Part shown: positions 47,104 to 60,900 of the stretch, in pieces
Layout of the letters: each line of letters starts with the position of its first letter
How positions within the stretch are numbered: position 1 is the first letter of the stretch
NCBI GenBank assembly: GCA_964030785.1
Contig: OZ034971.1
Location: forward strand, 11,212,579 to 11,276,578
Direction of reading: 5' to 3'
DNA from: Siderastrea siderea
Taxonomy: Eukaryota > Cnidaria > Anthozoa > Scleractinia > Rhizangiidae
Length of the DNA: 64,000 nucleotides
The notes under the pieces: generated by a model
Told to the model about the DNA's origin: nothing
Database searches by the model: none
The model's input: the letters and a program-made list of their open reading frames with translations, nothing else
Made by a program: the position numbers and the translations under genes

Positions 47104-50100
47104 TGTTAATCGAGAGAAGCTGACATCGTCTCAAGACACGATTATTGAAAATACATTCTCGTGACGTGCTTTTTTCGTGCCAAGAGAAATTGAAAGGTTT
47201 AAAATATCTTGAATGCAGAGCAACAGTCAGAAGAGAACTGTTCAACGTTTATTTATTAGTGACATTTAAGTTAATTGTTGCTGTTTGAAAACGCAGGATT
47301 TAAATAAAAGCTGAGAGATATCTTTCAGTTTGTTGTTCAATGTTGTGGAGAAGCGTACCTTTAGTGAGATTCGTGACCTCGTTTATATACACTTCTGTCC
47401 ATTTAACTTTCCCTGACTTGCTGCAAGAACACCCCGCAAGTCTGGTTCACTTGCCCTTTAAATTTCTAGTGAACGAGCCACTGAAACGAAAGTCGCGTGT
47501 GGATTCTCACACCGAAACAGGTGTATATACTTACAAAATTTCTACTTGAAACAAACACTTGTTTCAGTTCATTCCGTGATCATAAGTTAGGCACGAACAC
47601 GAGACATGCCAAAGATAAGAAACCAATAATCTTAAGCTGTATATTAAAATTATCTTAATGACAGATATGAAAGTAGTGGTCACGCCCCGGCAGATAACTA
47701 ATCGACAACAATCACTAGTTTTCATTGGCTATTCTGTGAGTTGCTTAGCCTGGTCTCTATGGCTACGATAAGTCAAAGCAGAAGAAGTAATATAATCTGG
47801 AATACGCGTTTACTTATAATTCAGCTTTATAGCTTATGAACGCGGATTTCGGAGTGCAAATTGTTTTTAGTGTTTTACATTTTCACCTTGATTAAATTTT
47901 AATTCTCGGCTGCCGAAGAATCTGCGGGCCCTGGTCTTGGAATGCAAAAGCTTGAAATTCTAGTTCAGTAGAACAAAAAAAAAAACAAACAAACAAACAA
48001 ACAAACAAACAAAAGAAAAAGTAATATTCTATCGCAGCGAAGAGTTTTAGGGTCAAAAACTGTAGGGGATTAAAATATAACCCTTAAAGTTATTTCTTAT
48101 CCCCTTCTATCCTAGTGAAAATTCGAGAAAGGGAAATATAAGACATGAACGTTTCACAGAGTTTCCTTCCTTCGTTTTACTCGTGTGCTTAGCTGGGGAG
48201 AGGGTTCAAAACAAACTAAAATGTCACAAAGTTCACAACTGTGCATTGGAATTGTACATTTTATAAAAACCTGAATAAATTACATCACCTTAATATACTC
48301 GAATGTCCGATTTTTAGCTCGGCGCTCCTTTTTGACTAAACCTTTGTAATGTTCCCCGAAAATTCCTAGTCGTATCCGTAAGAGCGAGGTGTCTGCAGGC
48401 TTGACTTTAAACAAAGACATGCCTTGGAACAAACTTTCTGATTTGACGCCTTAGCTTTCAGTTTCGTAAAATTCCAAGTCTACATAACGAGTAAGGAGAA
48501 TTAGCAAAGTGATCAAATGTTTTAGACTCGATGGACATACTGCAGTCACTCATTTAAAACAAACTTCATTTCCTGCCAGTGGAACACAATATACTTAACC
48601 GTATTCGGTAAATAATGGATCAAAAACGCAGTCCACTGCAAAACACTTTTCTTGTCCTGAAAAGTGACCCCGACGTTATCATTGGCGATCTTCACTTTAG
48701 TCCCCAGTTTCTCGTCCTGGAATGACGATGAATTCAGCATATGGGGACCTGGTCCTTAGTCCCCAGTTTCTCTCGTATTCTCCCTGGGGAGCTGGTATCC
48801 AGTGAAGATTCAGAATGACCACTCATCTAGAGTCATGGCTGATAAAGTCTCGCTTGCAATCGAACTGGCGATGTCTTGGTCTGTAAGAAAACGGTTTTTG
48901 TACTTTGAGTTACTCGCAGTGGATAAACAATGACTCAGAGTTTGTTTGGAACGCGTTTGAAGCCAACTGCAATTTCGACTTTAAGCTTCAAAGCTGAAAT
49001 TCCACTCGGAAACAGTACTGACTTACGATAAACGCAATAATTTTGGCTTTATCGTTCTTACAACAAAATTGGTTTTGCTGCAAATAGGAACACTGAAGAA
49101 CGGATTACCAAAACTTGGGTGGGAAATTAAGCACGCTAATTTCACCGGTGCAAGTAACTTATTAAGCTTACTGTGTGAATGAAAAAACCGTGAACAATAT
49201 TATTTGACTTTGCTGTGTTAGTTTTCGTAGTTACCCATCGAATAGCATGTGAACAGGCTCTCTCTCCAGGGTCCAAAATAGCAGCCGGCACTTTGGCCAC
49301 TCTTGCCGGCGATTTTTCACCCAGGAAATATAAAAAATGCCATCCCATCCCTTGATCGGCAAAATCAATGTCCCTAGAATGTCACAGTAAACGTTTCATA
49401 TCAGAAAGTAACGCAGCCATGAAACACTTACACACATGCCAAAAGCGAATTGGATGACGTTTCAAAAGCTTTCTAAATTAAAAAAACAACAACAAATTAC
49501 AGAACGATTCTCGATTCTTGTTAATCAAGTCTTCGTTCTAGCGACTCAAAAATCTATATTTGCCGGCACTCTTTTTTTTTCCGGCGTGGTTTCATACGTG
49601 ATCAATAACGCGACTTTTGAGGAAATAGGCCAGACACGGGGTAGCAGTGCCGCAGCAATTCAGTTCTCTTTTAGGAATCGGCTAAACAGGCAAATTGTCA
49701 TTCACGATCTCTTTGTTACCAATGCGTCTTCGATCCTGTTCCACTTAGCACCTTGTCGCTTTTTTCGTGTGCTTTCGCCTTCTCGTCCAATTTAATTTGC
49801 TAGAGACCAAAGGAAATGTACCGTCGTGCTGAAAATCAGTCACTGTTGCGGCATTTATCATTTTCAAAGGCCTGATCTAATTTGTGAAAGGGAGCAGTCA
49901 GAAACGTCGATTGATAGTTAGACTTCAGGCCCACACAGAAAAGAGCACATACCCAAGAGACTTGCAATATGTCACAAAAGCAAACATCACTCCTGAAGAG
50001 GAGTTTAAGACAGCAATACACTGTCTCCATAAAGAGAGACGCCGAGCGAAAATTCATAGGCGCACTAACCAAGTTTCATTATCGCTGCGTTGAACACAAC

Positions 50101-50219
50101 AATGATGAGTTGCGAGGAGCGAAATCTGATAAATCTAGGTCAAAGAAAACACTCATCGAGCTTAGCATAGCGCCACGTGCTCAGAAAACAGCAGTACACA
50201 TGTTCTACACTCTTCGGCC
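47104..50219. other. Gene-free stretch
   Basis: No convincing gene. It holds an (AAAC)n tract at about 47,980-48,012 and a direct repeat of 'AGTCCCCAGTTTCTC' near 48,702 and 48,757. A short protein-like reverse frame ends at about 48,290 and a forward frame lies at 49,884-50,093; I recognise neither. Confidence 0.4.
47980..48012. repeat. (AAAC)n microsatellite
   Basis: Seven or so AAAC units following a poly-A run. Confidence 0.85.
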
Positions 50220-50790
50220 ACTTGAGTGGAAAAGGTACACATCGATGACATACTCTCGCTGTGGAATGTTGACAAAAAGGAGATAGAAGAGTTTATTGTC
50301 CTAGGAAACAGTCACCACCCGACAATTAAATTTACAGCTGAAATCTCAGAGAAAGAAGTAAACTTCCTGGATACCGCTGTTTTCAAAGGCGAAAGCTTTA
50401 ACAAGCAATCCTTGATATCGCACACATTTTAAGCCCACAGAAACTTTCCACTACACTCATTTCTCTTCCTGCCACCCACCAGGGGTTAGAAAAGGGTTAG
50501 CAAAGGGATTATCAGCGAAATGTTTCGTTGGGAATATCACCCAATGCAAAACACGCCTCGTCGTGCGAGAGACTACCCCTACAGTTTAGTAGAAAAAATA
50601 ACGTCCGAAGTCAAATTCAGTGAAAGGAAGGCGGCTCTTCAACAAAGAGGGAGAGTGTGGAAAAATTCTGCCTCTCCTAACAACGTACCAGCCAGCTGTG
50701 CCTAATTTTAAGAATATCCTTATGAGCAAATGACACTTAATTAAAAATCAACCATTGCTAAGAAAAATATACAAACACATCAGCACGAGC
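50220..50790 (+). pseudogene. Penelope-like reverse transcriptase remnant
   Basis: Broken frames in order: 'HIDDILSLWNVDKKEIEEF' (motif C; the usual YIDD has Tyr changed to His), 'HHPTIKFTAEISEKEVNFLD', then after stops and shifts 'YPYSLVEKITSEVKFSERKA' and a tail resembling '...PNLKNILM.KWHLI'. This wording is that of the C-terminal RT region of invertebrate Penelope-like elements. Stops and frameshifts make it inactive. The frame upstream at 49,884-50,093 may belong to the same remnant. Confidence 0.55.
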
Positions 50791-53763
50791 ATATGAGCTG
50801 CGTTTGGCCTGTCAACACTTTATTCCATACTTGGGATAGGTGCTTGTTCATTCTTGTTGACAGCCGGCTAAAAATCAATCTTGAGAAAAAAAGCCGTCAA
50901 ATTCAGGCTGAAAGCTCTGATTTTATTTTGAACCTTGGATTTTATTTTGAACCTTGCTCTCTCTCCGCCGTCTTCCCCTGTTCTCAGTCTTCCCTTACTC
51001 TGCGCGCGGCCTATCCTCTATCGGAGCCTGTTTACAGGCTACCCATCGAATAAGAGCTAAACCACAGGAAAACCAAACAAACAGATAGTGACGGACCCAT
51101 TTGGCTGTGTTCTCGCAAATAATTCGTCCTCTATTCAGTTTTTTCTTCGATTATTTCAAAGTTTAATAAAAGTGATTACGGTATTCGCATTCACACAGAA
51201 AAGCTAAATGTTGCAAGTCATTAATCGTTTTACGTTGCGAGAAAAACTGCGTTATGAGTTGTCGGGAATCTGGACTTGCTTTCTGCTTCTAACAACATTG
51301 GAGTATAAGTTGCGTAGTGTCCTGACGTGTACTCTGCAACTTTTCTTGCAACACTCTCGTCAGCGTTGCGTTGTAAGAAAAAAATTCCCCGTGTGACAGC
51401 GCCTTTACCTCTATTGAATGTGTTGAACTGGGTCAAAAAAAAAAAACTGACGGAATTGTAAACCAACTTATCTTCATACCAATCTCTATTTTCCTCAGAT
51501 CCTACGCGCGAGAAGGAATGGAATGAGCGGTAAAAACGAGGAGGGACTGACGAGAGGGAGCTGGCGCTCAACTTCGTTCCCAGGGCCCTTTCTAGTTATC
51601 CCTCTCGAAGGACGAAGAAAAAGGGCCCTGGAAACGAAGTTTCCTGTTGTTTCGGTCTTCTCGCTCAACAAATTAGATGAAGAAAGAGACTGGTCTCAGA
51701 CTAGCTAATCTCTGCATAGCTAGCGTAGCTGTCCCTTACTTATCGAGAGCGCGATACGCGTCCCTTTCCTTCCCTCTGTATTTGTCTCTTTTGCTCCGAC
51801 TTGCACTCTTCTCACGCTCCTGGAAAAGAAATGACTACTACGCAGGCTAAACTCTCAACAAAAAGAGCTTCACTAGAGCGTACTTACCGATACGTTTGTC
51901 TTCACTGCAGTTTGCTAGTGACGGCACGGATGAGAGAAGTTCTACCAAAACTTCTTTTGTTTTTCGTTTTACCTTAAAAAGAGATATTAAACCATGGATC
52001 AGTTTTACCACTTATAACTATCTTTACATCTTTCCACATAATATTAACTTAAGGAAGCAAGAAAGGAATGGTCCAAACTTTGCCAAAACACATCGCGTTT
52101 TTTGTATTTGTAGAGTCGCCTAAAATAGCATTACCCACTGACTTTCACAACTGTGAGTACAAAAGGTATTCTCAAGGTAACAAAGCAGTTACACTTCGTC
52201 CTTAGGCTTTCCCACTTCCAGGGAACGGGAAAGAGAAAGAGCCTGAGAACTAGATTGCTTGGCAGTTTCTTACCTGTTTGAAAAACAGATGAGAAGCCAA
52301 GCCGGTGGTCGTTGGTCTGAAAGCATAAAGCAAATGTGCAAGCACTCAAAACTGAAGTGGGATCTTTCAGAGAAACATAAAGCCACAATCTTGGACAGAA
52401 CTACAGTCATGGCCATTAGACCTTGGGACAGTTGGTAACATTTCAATGAGAAGTTAAAAAAATGTAACCTCCACTGTAATTAGAAGTCTTTCACAAGTTT
52501 TATGACTATCTATGACCCCTCCTCACCTCCCCAAACAATGTTGAAGATCAGTAATCAGTTTCAAAACCCGACGTCAACATTTTAGGCGGAGAGGGGGGGG
52601 GGGGGAGGGGGGCGGGGCAAGAGTATTTTTCAAATGACGCTAACGGGACGCGATTAGAGCAAAGTGTCCCAAGACTAATGGCCAGGATTGTAGTTCAGAC
52701 AACCGCCCACAATCCGCCATAAGCGCCCGTACCTTTCGATTTCCTCGCATGGAAACACCAAGAAGCTCGCAGAAATGCCCCTAGCACTCCCCTCGCCCAA
52801 TGTAGGTTTGGAAAGACTGACGATTTACCTGGCTTTTTTGGCCTTTTCAGGCTTTGTTTGGCTTCCGAGGAGGGAAGAACTATTCTTGTTGGTAATTTTC
52901 AGGGTCAAAGTTCTCACTCCTTCGAAAATCTGTCAAACAGTTTTTTCCGAGATTGTAGGTTGCAAACAGTTGCTTTTTTTCCCCAAAAAAATTCGCTCGT
53001 GAGTCTGTCCCCACTCTCACTCTCCGTGTTCACATTCACTGCAGACTTCACTACGATTCGTACTCCGGTTGTCGGAGCAACTCTACGCAATAATAAGGAC
53101 TGTGTCGCAGTCTAACATACAGCCTGGCCAGAGTTAGTGAAGGTAATATCATCTTCAACTAATTCTTGCCATAGCATAAACCTGGCTTAAAAGTTAACCA
53201 ATGTTTCTGTTTCTCATGTAAAAAAGCGTTTCCACTGATCATTTTCTGTTACAGCTGAAAGCATGAAAACGCAAAATGTAGGACAAAGAGACTTTACAGG
53301 AATGCACATCGTTTGACCATCAAACTGAATATAAAATGGACACTATTCTTTTATTAGCTTAACCCTACTTTGACGGAAACTTAGCATCAGTATACCTCAA
53401 GGAAGGATCCCTTTGCAAACACAAGTCGACAACCTACAACAGAATCGGAAGAAAGGCGATCATTCTGAGGGTATTCTGTGGATGTAAGAAAGTTTCTTAC
53501 AATAAACTGTCCGCTTGTATGCGGACATGGGATGAACTTGATCTTGCGTGTCTTTAAATAAGATTTGATAATGTTATGGGTACAAGTGATGGTGTAGCTG
53601 CTGATAAACAAGTCACTTCCTGTGAAACTTGTCTAGTGTGACCAAAAATTTAAGAATCCCAACTGGCTGGAGGCTGGACAGTTGGCTATTTACAAAGCGT
53701 GGATGAGATGAATTTGAGACCACCGAAGACAAATCAAGCAATCAGCTAGTGACAAGAATTAAA
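50791..53763. other. Gene-free stretch
   Basis: 51,030-51,180 resembles the dispersed repeat at 7,100, 17,900, 39,100 and 57,100 ('ctacccat...gagctcaa.cca.aggaa'). A G-rich run lies at 52,590-52,613. The 3' exons of the STRAD gene would be expected on the reverse strand here but I could not identify them. Confidence 0.4.
51565..51655. repeat. Inverted repeat around 'AGGGCCCTTT'
   Basis: 'CTTCGTTCCCAGGGCCCTTT' faces 'AAAGGGCCCTGGAAACGAAG' about 50 bases away; a short MITE-like hairpin. Confidence 0.65.
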
Positions 53764-53813
53764 AGGATTTGAACCCGGGACCTCCGGATTACAAGTCCAG
53801 CGCCCTAACCCAG
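53764..53813 (-). mobile_element. tRNA-Thr(TGT)-like fragment (SINE or tRNA pseudogene)
   Basis: The reverse strand reads 'GGTTAGGGCGCTGGACTTGTAATCC' then 'GGAGGTCCCGGGTTCAAATCC', i.e. the D-arm end, an anticodon arm with TGT, the variable loop and the T-arm of a threonine tRNA. The acceptor stem and 5' D-arm are absent on both sides, so it is not a functional tRNA. Confidence 0.6.
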
Positions 53814-54104
53814 ACTGATGACGTCACGTACGCAGTGATAATAGAAGATCGAACGAGATGCATCATGGGATACTATTCGACCGTCGTCTGGCCCTAACCA
53901 TTACTCCGCACTTGCCTTTTCCCCAGAAGAAAATAAACCACACTGTTTGTGATAAGATTTTCTCGAACTCATTAATAATTCATAAAAGAAAACGAAGGAA
54001 ATCTCTACCGTGACGGTGGTTTGGATACCGGATCTTAATTAGCATAAAATTTTGCGCACTTTTGCTTTGGATTTCTCCAAGAATTGTGAATGGTTTGAGA
54101 AGCC

Positions 54105-54246
54105 ATATCAAAACTCGAAAGAGTGTTTCATCGGGTATCTAAACACCCTGAAGTCGGTTAAAAAACGCGGCTGCACCTCGTTTTTTCAACCCACTTCTCG
54201 GTGTTTGGACAACCCGATGAAACACTTTTTCTCGTGTTTGATATAT
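54105..54246. mobile_element. MITE with GTGTTTCATCGGGT arms
   Basis: 'ATATCAAAACTCGAAAGAGTG' at the left faces 'CACTTTTTCTCGTGTTTGATAT' at the right, with internal 'TTTCATCGGGT' and 'ACCCGATGAAA'; about 142 bases. Confidence 0.75.
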
Positions 54247-54324
54247 TACTTCAATTATTATACATTGTAGTCACTATCTGTCTTTTCATTGGCTAAGTGC
54301 CTACAATTAATTCTGGAAATCAGA

Positions 54325-54382
54325 GCAACCTACAGATTATTCACTAATCTGCTAGCAGATTAGTGAATAATCTGTAGGTTGC
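54325..54382. repeat. Perfect 58-bp palindrome
   Basis: 29-base arms (GCAACCTACAGATTATTCAC...) mirror exactly around 54353/54354 with no loop. Confidence 0.9.
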
Positions 54383-54441
54383 GTGCGCAATGCATGATTT
54401 CCAAGAGCAATGTGGGAGGCATCTGAAAGCGAAGTAAATTC

Positions 54442-54642
54442 ATGGCTCGTCGATTCGCTTCTTCAACCGAGCAAAAAATTGAAAAATTGCTGAAACAAAA
54501 AGACTCGGAAAACAAAAGAAGGCTGACAAAAATTGCGAAGGAACTGTTCCACGAATACCTTAAGGAAAAAAGCGTTCAGAAGCCGGAAGACAAGAAGGAC
54601 ACAAATGTTGAAATTGTTTGCCGTTATTTTGTTTACCTGTAA
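54442..54642 (+). pseudogene. N-terminal fragment of a Crypton/DUF3504-like protein
   Basis: 'RFASSTEQKIEKLLKQKDSE' and 'AKELFHEYLKEK' follow the pattern common in cnidarian proteins that precede a tyrosine-recombinase-like (Crypton/DUF3504) domain. Only 66 codons; a MITE follows at 54,660 and no continuation was found. It is probably a broken mobile-element gene or a single captured exon. The identification is from recall of wording. Confidence 0.35.
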
Positions 54643-54659
54643 AACAATGTATAATAAAA

Positions 54660-54805
54660 CAATTATTAGATTCGGTTTTTGCGATATCCGGAATAATCAA
54701 GGTCTCGAAAGCTGTTTATATCAGCCGAAGCCAGAGGCTGAGGCTGATAACAGTTACCTCGACCTTGCTTATTCCGGATATCGCAAAAACCTCATCCAAT
54801 AATTG
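54660..54805. mobile_element. MITE with TTTTTGCGATATCCGGAATAA arms
   Basis: 'GCGATATCCGGAATAATCAAGGT' faces 'ACCTCGACCTTGCTTATTCCGGATATCGC'; outer ends CAATTATT / AATAATTG; about 146 bases. Confidence 0.75.
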
Positions 54806-54925
54806 ATTATAATCATAAGGAAAGGCAACATTGCTAAGCAAACCAAGAGTATGACTTGGGCTAATGAACAATGCACTGACACAATATGTACAAGTCACAT
54901 GCGTTAAACAAATTTAATCACGTAC

Positions 54926-57900
54926 CTGGTGAAAAGGTATGGAGAAATTCCCCTGGGTGATGGGCTGACATCCCTCTCTCCCCTCCCCAAAGGAAGTGCC
55001 TGCACTGCCGACTCCAGAGTCTGTGGTCAGTTGTGTCGAGGTGTCTACATCAGTCATGACTAATGAGTCATATAGCTTTGGAGTGTTACCTTTCAGTTTC
55101 TCCAGCAACACCTACAGGTCAAATAGAAAACAGCTCAATGAGAAAATCTCGGCGAGAGGGGGGTGGGGTACTCAGTAAAGTTTCGTACGTGGAGGCTCTG
55201 TCCTGGAGGTTCAACCCTTAAACCTTCCATTCAGCTAGAACATGTCTTGTGCCTCTTTTTCAAAGCGAACCTTTCATATGAAAAAAAGTTTTATCTGCAT
55301 GTGAATGAAAACTCATTTTCGAATGAAAGGCTCTGCACCAAGCCTCGCTTTGAAAAAGAGGCACAAGACAACTCGGAAATGGCCTAATGAATTTTTATCT
55401 TTGTATACCTAGAATTCCAGAAACAAAAAAATCATTGCGGGGTTTTCAGTCGCTCAAAGGCTCCAAACCCTTATATTTACCGTATTCACTCGATTAAACG
55501 CCGCGGCGTTTATTAAATTTTTGGCGTTTCCGATACGTTGTTCATTTGAGGGCGGCGTTTCTTTCAAAATCATATTTCTTAAATTACTGACAACAATTAC
55601 GGTAAATCATTTGTAAATATTATGTAAAACGGAAACATGTTTAAAGTACCAATGTCTTGCTTTTCAATTTGTTTAGCCTGAATCGTAATTGTCTGCCGAA
55701 GCACAAGAACACGATATTAATGCTATTGTTGTGTACCTAGAAACGAAACAGAGCGAGAAAATTTCCAAGGATGGTGTAGATTACCGAGTTGTAACGTACT
55801 TGTTATTTTTTTCTTTTAATCCCCGAATAAACGCCGCATTCTTCCGATCGGCTGTGGCGTTTATTCGAGGGCGGCGTTTATTGGTAATTTTGCTTCCATC
55901 TGCGGCATTTAATCGAGTAAATATGATATTTTTGTGTTGTGATTTCTGCCAAGGTTTTGAAGCCTTTTGAGCGCTTAGATTTAGCTATACTGCCCCTTTC
56001 AGTTTGAGGTGCATTTCGGAGACCCTTTCAAATACTAAAATAATACATTCACCTACCCTTTTGTATACTGCACCCATAAAAAGACATCCCTCTCGGGTGG
56101 AACCTCCCCACAAAGCCCACTATGGGAAGAACCCCCTTCCCAGGGTGCTGGACAGTGTTCTAGCAATGCCCTTATTTGTCCGTCTCTCTCTCCCAATCGT
56201 TTTTCTGTAAATGTGGATTTGCGCAAAATTGTGCACAATGAATTTCACGCCTTGTCATTTTTTCGCCCTAAATACAATGAGAATCACGACAGCTCGAACC
56301 ATCATCGCAAGAGAAATACAAAACTGGTCGATTAAATTATCGGGGATAAAATAATCGTTATGATTGAGCAGGGGAAACTGCCATCAGTGCGAGTTATTGA
56401 GAAGTTAGAGTTAGTGTACTAGATACAGGGAGGCTTCGCCCGAGATGGGTGCCTTTTTTGTGCTTGTATTATATGTAAGGGTAGGGAAATCTACTGTTTT
56501 AGTACGTTTAAGGGTTCGCAGGAATACACCTAATACTGAGAGATAGCAGCAAATGTAAGCAGCAAAGTCTAAGTACTAAACATGTTTGCGAAATTTTGGC
56601 AGAAATCAGAACGCTAAAATATACGAAAGTTTGGAATCTTTGAGCTCGGGATACCATCACGATAAAAAATTGTATCGGGGCGGAGCCGGCGCGGATTCGA
56701 GTTATCGAGAATGTGCTGAAGATCACTTCGAGTTTTGTGCTCTTGTGCATTACAAGGGATGAACTAAGTCACTAAGAGAGTGAATGAGTAACAGATCGTG
56801 CAACTGTGTACCGGAAAGAGCGAGTGGACATGCGAGTCAACAAGGGAGCGAGTACGTTACAAAGCCGGCGTGTATTTAGTGAATAAATAATTCCGCGCGC
56901 GTAAATTAACGAGTGAAAGAGCGAGTTACCATTATGAAATAACTAAAGGATAAACAATAGCCTGGGAACAGGCTTTCTTTCTCCACGCTCATCTCGCTCC
57001 CCTTACTGGTTTTTCCAGTTTCTTGCGCCCTTGTACCTCACTATTCATGGGCCAAAAAACGTAGAGGGTGAATTATGTGCAAAACAATTAATTAAGCCAA
57101 GTGGTTCTGTCAATGTCCATTTGCTTACATCTCCTGTGAATTGAGCTCTCATTCGATGGGTAACCCCGAAAAGTGCTATATCAAAGTCAATGAAAAGTGT
57201 TCACGGTTTGATGATTCGCAGGGTAAAAAGCGACCAAGTAAATGAGACTCAGAAGAGAAATGAAAACAAATTGAGTGAACAAAAAATCAGCATGTGAATC
57301 AACAATTACAGAGCAAACGACTGGGATGTATGAGTAAGTCGGTGTGTGAGGTCAGTGTAAAGTTGTTTCAAGTCACCTTGGTTGGAGGCATTCCAGTGTA
57401 TGGCACAGTTCCTCGAGCCAGCTGTATTGCTGTGATGCCAATGCTGTAGATATCAGACTTGAAATCATATCCTTGAAGATCCTGTACCAGAATTTAAGTA
57501 TTGTTGGTGATGCATCTATAATAGTTGTGTTGTTACCTGTAAACCCATTGACTTATACTCCGCTCATCTGATCTGAACTTTCTACTACAGCTGTATCATG
57601 ACCGTGCTGATGAAATGCTTTCCATTGTGAATTATAATTTCGAAGCATCTTTCAAGGTAATTCAAATAATATTCAGTAGCTTATTCCAGGCTCTCAGACA
57701 GCAGACAGCACGAAAATTACTAAGAAAGGGAACACGAAAATAAGATGCTCAGGATCTGGGGAAAAGCGGGTGGCCCTACACGTTTTTCGTGCTCATTTTC
57801 TCAATTTTCACTTTTTCTACTCGGAGCCTTGAGCAGGTTAAATTTCGAGGGGTTTCAAACAGAGCTGGTGACAATATTCTGAACAATGCAACATTGATCC

Positions 57901-60900
57901 TTAAATGAGCATCAAAATTCTCCTCATCAAATCATTCCATTGAAATGCAAACTGGTCATGAGAATTAAGTAAATGATCACCAACTGTTAATTGTCTGATG
58001 TTTGAGCAAATTCTGCCAACTAGTACTCAAGACAATGTATGGAAACCAGTAGGAAAATTTGCTTATTGATGCTGGGGCTTGAAGTGTTAAATCAATTGTT
58101 CTTGCACTCACCTGTTGCAAAATCTCAGGAGCCATCCACGGCAGCACAGCTACTGCATGTCCAGATGGAAAGTGATGAGCCATCTGTGATTTGCCGTCAC
58201 CTTCTTGTACTGTCAGCATGATGGACTTTCTTAGTCCTGACAAACACACTGCACCATCTGCACCAATCAAAATATGGCTTCCTTTTACTGCCCTGTGAAA
58301 AATAAAAGCTGTGTCAAAATATGATCTCCTTTTACAGCTTGTGTAAAAAAGAAAAGAAAACACCACATATCAGATAGATAAGCTAAGCTAAGCTTAAATA
58401 AGATAAGACAAGATAAGATAAGATAAGATATAAAGATAAGATAAGATAATTTATTTGATGTCAAATATGCAGGGAGTGGTTACCCGATCTCCCGAGCCAG
58501 GGGCTCATGATACAAGTGTTTGACAAGCTAAAAAGAAACTACGAACTACACAGGCTAAAAAACCAAGAACAAATTAATACAAGTGGTTCCTTGGATTGTC
58601 CTGTATTTTTGTCTATGTCACACAAGCAAAAAAATGTATTGTTATGAGGGGATTATACATCGTACAAATAAAGGGGTGCTCATTAGAAATTTTTTAAAGG
58701 ACCCAAAAAGGGACCAGAATCTTATTTTGTGGGCTTAGTTGGCACAAGTTCATCTTTACCCAAGGGTGGGATTTTATGGCATTTCATCTGACTTCTAACC
58801 TAAAGCCAGATTTTAACCTTTTACAGGTATGATGCGCATCTACTACACTCTTATGTGAGAGCCCCTCCCTGAAAAAGAACAAAACGCAGGGGCAGATCTA
58901 GGTTTTTCTGAAGGGGGGGGGGGGGGGTGTAAGTACTTGTGGTGAAGGCAAACGTCCCTGGGCCTAGGGGCTTCTAACCTGTGACAGGCTCTCAGATAGT
59001 AGGGAAGGCAGGGAAAATAGAAAGGGAATGTGAAAATAAGTCGCACGGGATCTGGAGACTGGACAAAAGAGGGTGTTGTCTCTCCCCAGCCCTCACACAT
59101 TTTTTGCACTCATTTTCTCAATTCATGCTTTCCCCACTATCCTGGAGCCTGGATACCTTGTTTTTGATGATCAATCAAAAGGTGGAAGTGAAACAGCTAC
59201 ATATAAAAAAACGTAACTTATTCCATTATTTTTATGATCAATACTGTAGAGACAAAAAATGAGAACGTCTTTTATACCCTAGTTTGTTTAGTATAGCGTA
59301 CCTAAACCTACCTGTGAATAATTCCCATCCTGTGAAGGTACTCTAAACCTTGAAGAATCTCCCAAAGAATGGCAGCAATAAGAATTTCATTCATGCCATT
59401 TGGAAAAGTACCTTTCAGCAGATCAGCACATGACCCTTATGAAAATCAAAATCAAATTGACAATAATCTTACAACTTTGTCACAGCAACATTAACATTCT
59501 GCTTTTTCAAAATATTGAATCGCACTAATCCCAAATTTTAAAAATAAACATATTTCAGAGCAAGGGAATTAACTGAAGAGGGACTGTGGAGCAGGAACCC
59601 TGGAGAAAAGGGGGTAAGAAGAAGGATTCCCAGGGGGGGGGGGGCAGGGGAAATAAAAAATTGGGGAGGAAATGGGGGTATTGGAAGTGAGGAGTATGGA
59701 AAGTGGAAAGTTCACTCCCTCTGCCCCCCCCCCCACCCCCACCTCCCTCCGCTGCTACCCCAAATTTAATTACATACAATTCACAACCTCCCGTGAGAAG
59801 TTCCAAGTCACTTCATGCTACAGAAGATAGATTTAAGCACTGGCATTGATAAACTACCTGGCTCATTCAATTCTGGGGACTCACAATAATTTACCTTATT
59901 ATTCAACCCTCGCCCCCCCCCCCCCCCCCCCGAGACTTTAGTTTGGCAACAAGAACTTTTAATTGGGAATGGGGGGGGGAAGGTGTAGACAGGGGGTTAC
60001 CCAGCAGAAAAGGGAGTGGAAAGTGTATGAGAAGTGGAAAAAGAGGATGTGGGAAGTGGGTGAAACATGAAAAATTACACAACACTGCATATTATTTAAA
60101 AATAACATAAATAAAAATAAATTGGAATTTTGCAGTGGCATCTCCACAGAGTGGCTTTTCGTCTACTGATTCCAGATCGAATTTGGAAATGTGGGTTTTT
60201 GTGTGTTGGCTTTTGCAATAGAAAAGGGCAAAGAGGTGTGAGCCAAGAAATGTGGTGTAGGGACCAAGATTAAAAAAAAAGGTATGGGAGCAATCAGAAA
60301 CCAGGATTTATAAGAAGGGTTTGGGAAGTGGGAAGTTTGGATGCCCTGTTCCCTCTCCCCTGCCCCCTATAATGCACTCTTTAGTTACAATACCTTTTTT
60401 TTCTGTTTATTTCTACCACTAGATTAAATTAAATGAAGCACTTACCAAACTGCATGAGGGGCAGAACATGCCACACTTCCCGTCCAGTCACAAACGAACA
60501 GTAAAATGGCAGAATGTTTGGATGGCTAAGAGATCGCAATACTTGCACCTCGTACTGTAGACCAAAAAACAATTTGAACAAATACATGTTAAGATATCAA
60601 GTGTAGCTGAAGAAATGTGCATATGCATTGTTTACAAGTTATCTGAGTCTTCTAGGTCTCCCTGTCTGTTATATTTAACTCATGTTTTCAGTCTCATAAA
60701 CATATCAAATGAAAATGAAAATGGACCAAGTGTGCTCTAAAGAAAGAAGTCAATGAACAATAGGGAACTCCAGCACAAATGTTGTGAGTGGGAGAGAAAG
60801 TAACCGGAAACTGAGTGTTTTCGTTTTGACACATTTTGATGCCACTTTGTTGGTCCATAATGGTAAGTCACCGGACACCAGTCCAGTCTAAGTTGGTAGC

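Noticed and set aside
48290..48480. Reverse-strand protein-like stretch ('KPADTSLLRIRLGIFGEHYK', 'EYIKVM' then stop)
   Set aside because: It could be a last exon, but I recognise no family, find no partner exons, and the upstream frame has a stop close by.
53764..53813. Functional tRNA-Thr gene
   Set aside because: The anticodon and T-arms are good but no acceptor stem or complete D-arm exists.
59555..60147. Reverse frames with poly-Gly/poly-Pro in STRAD introns
   Set aside because: Created by G and C homopolymer tracts at about 59,632-59,643, 59,725-59,735 and 59,914-59,931.
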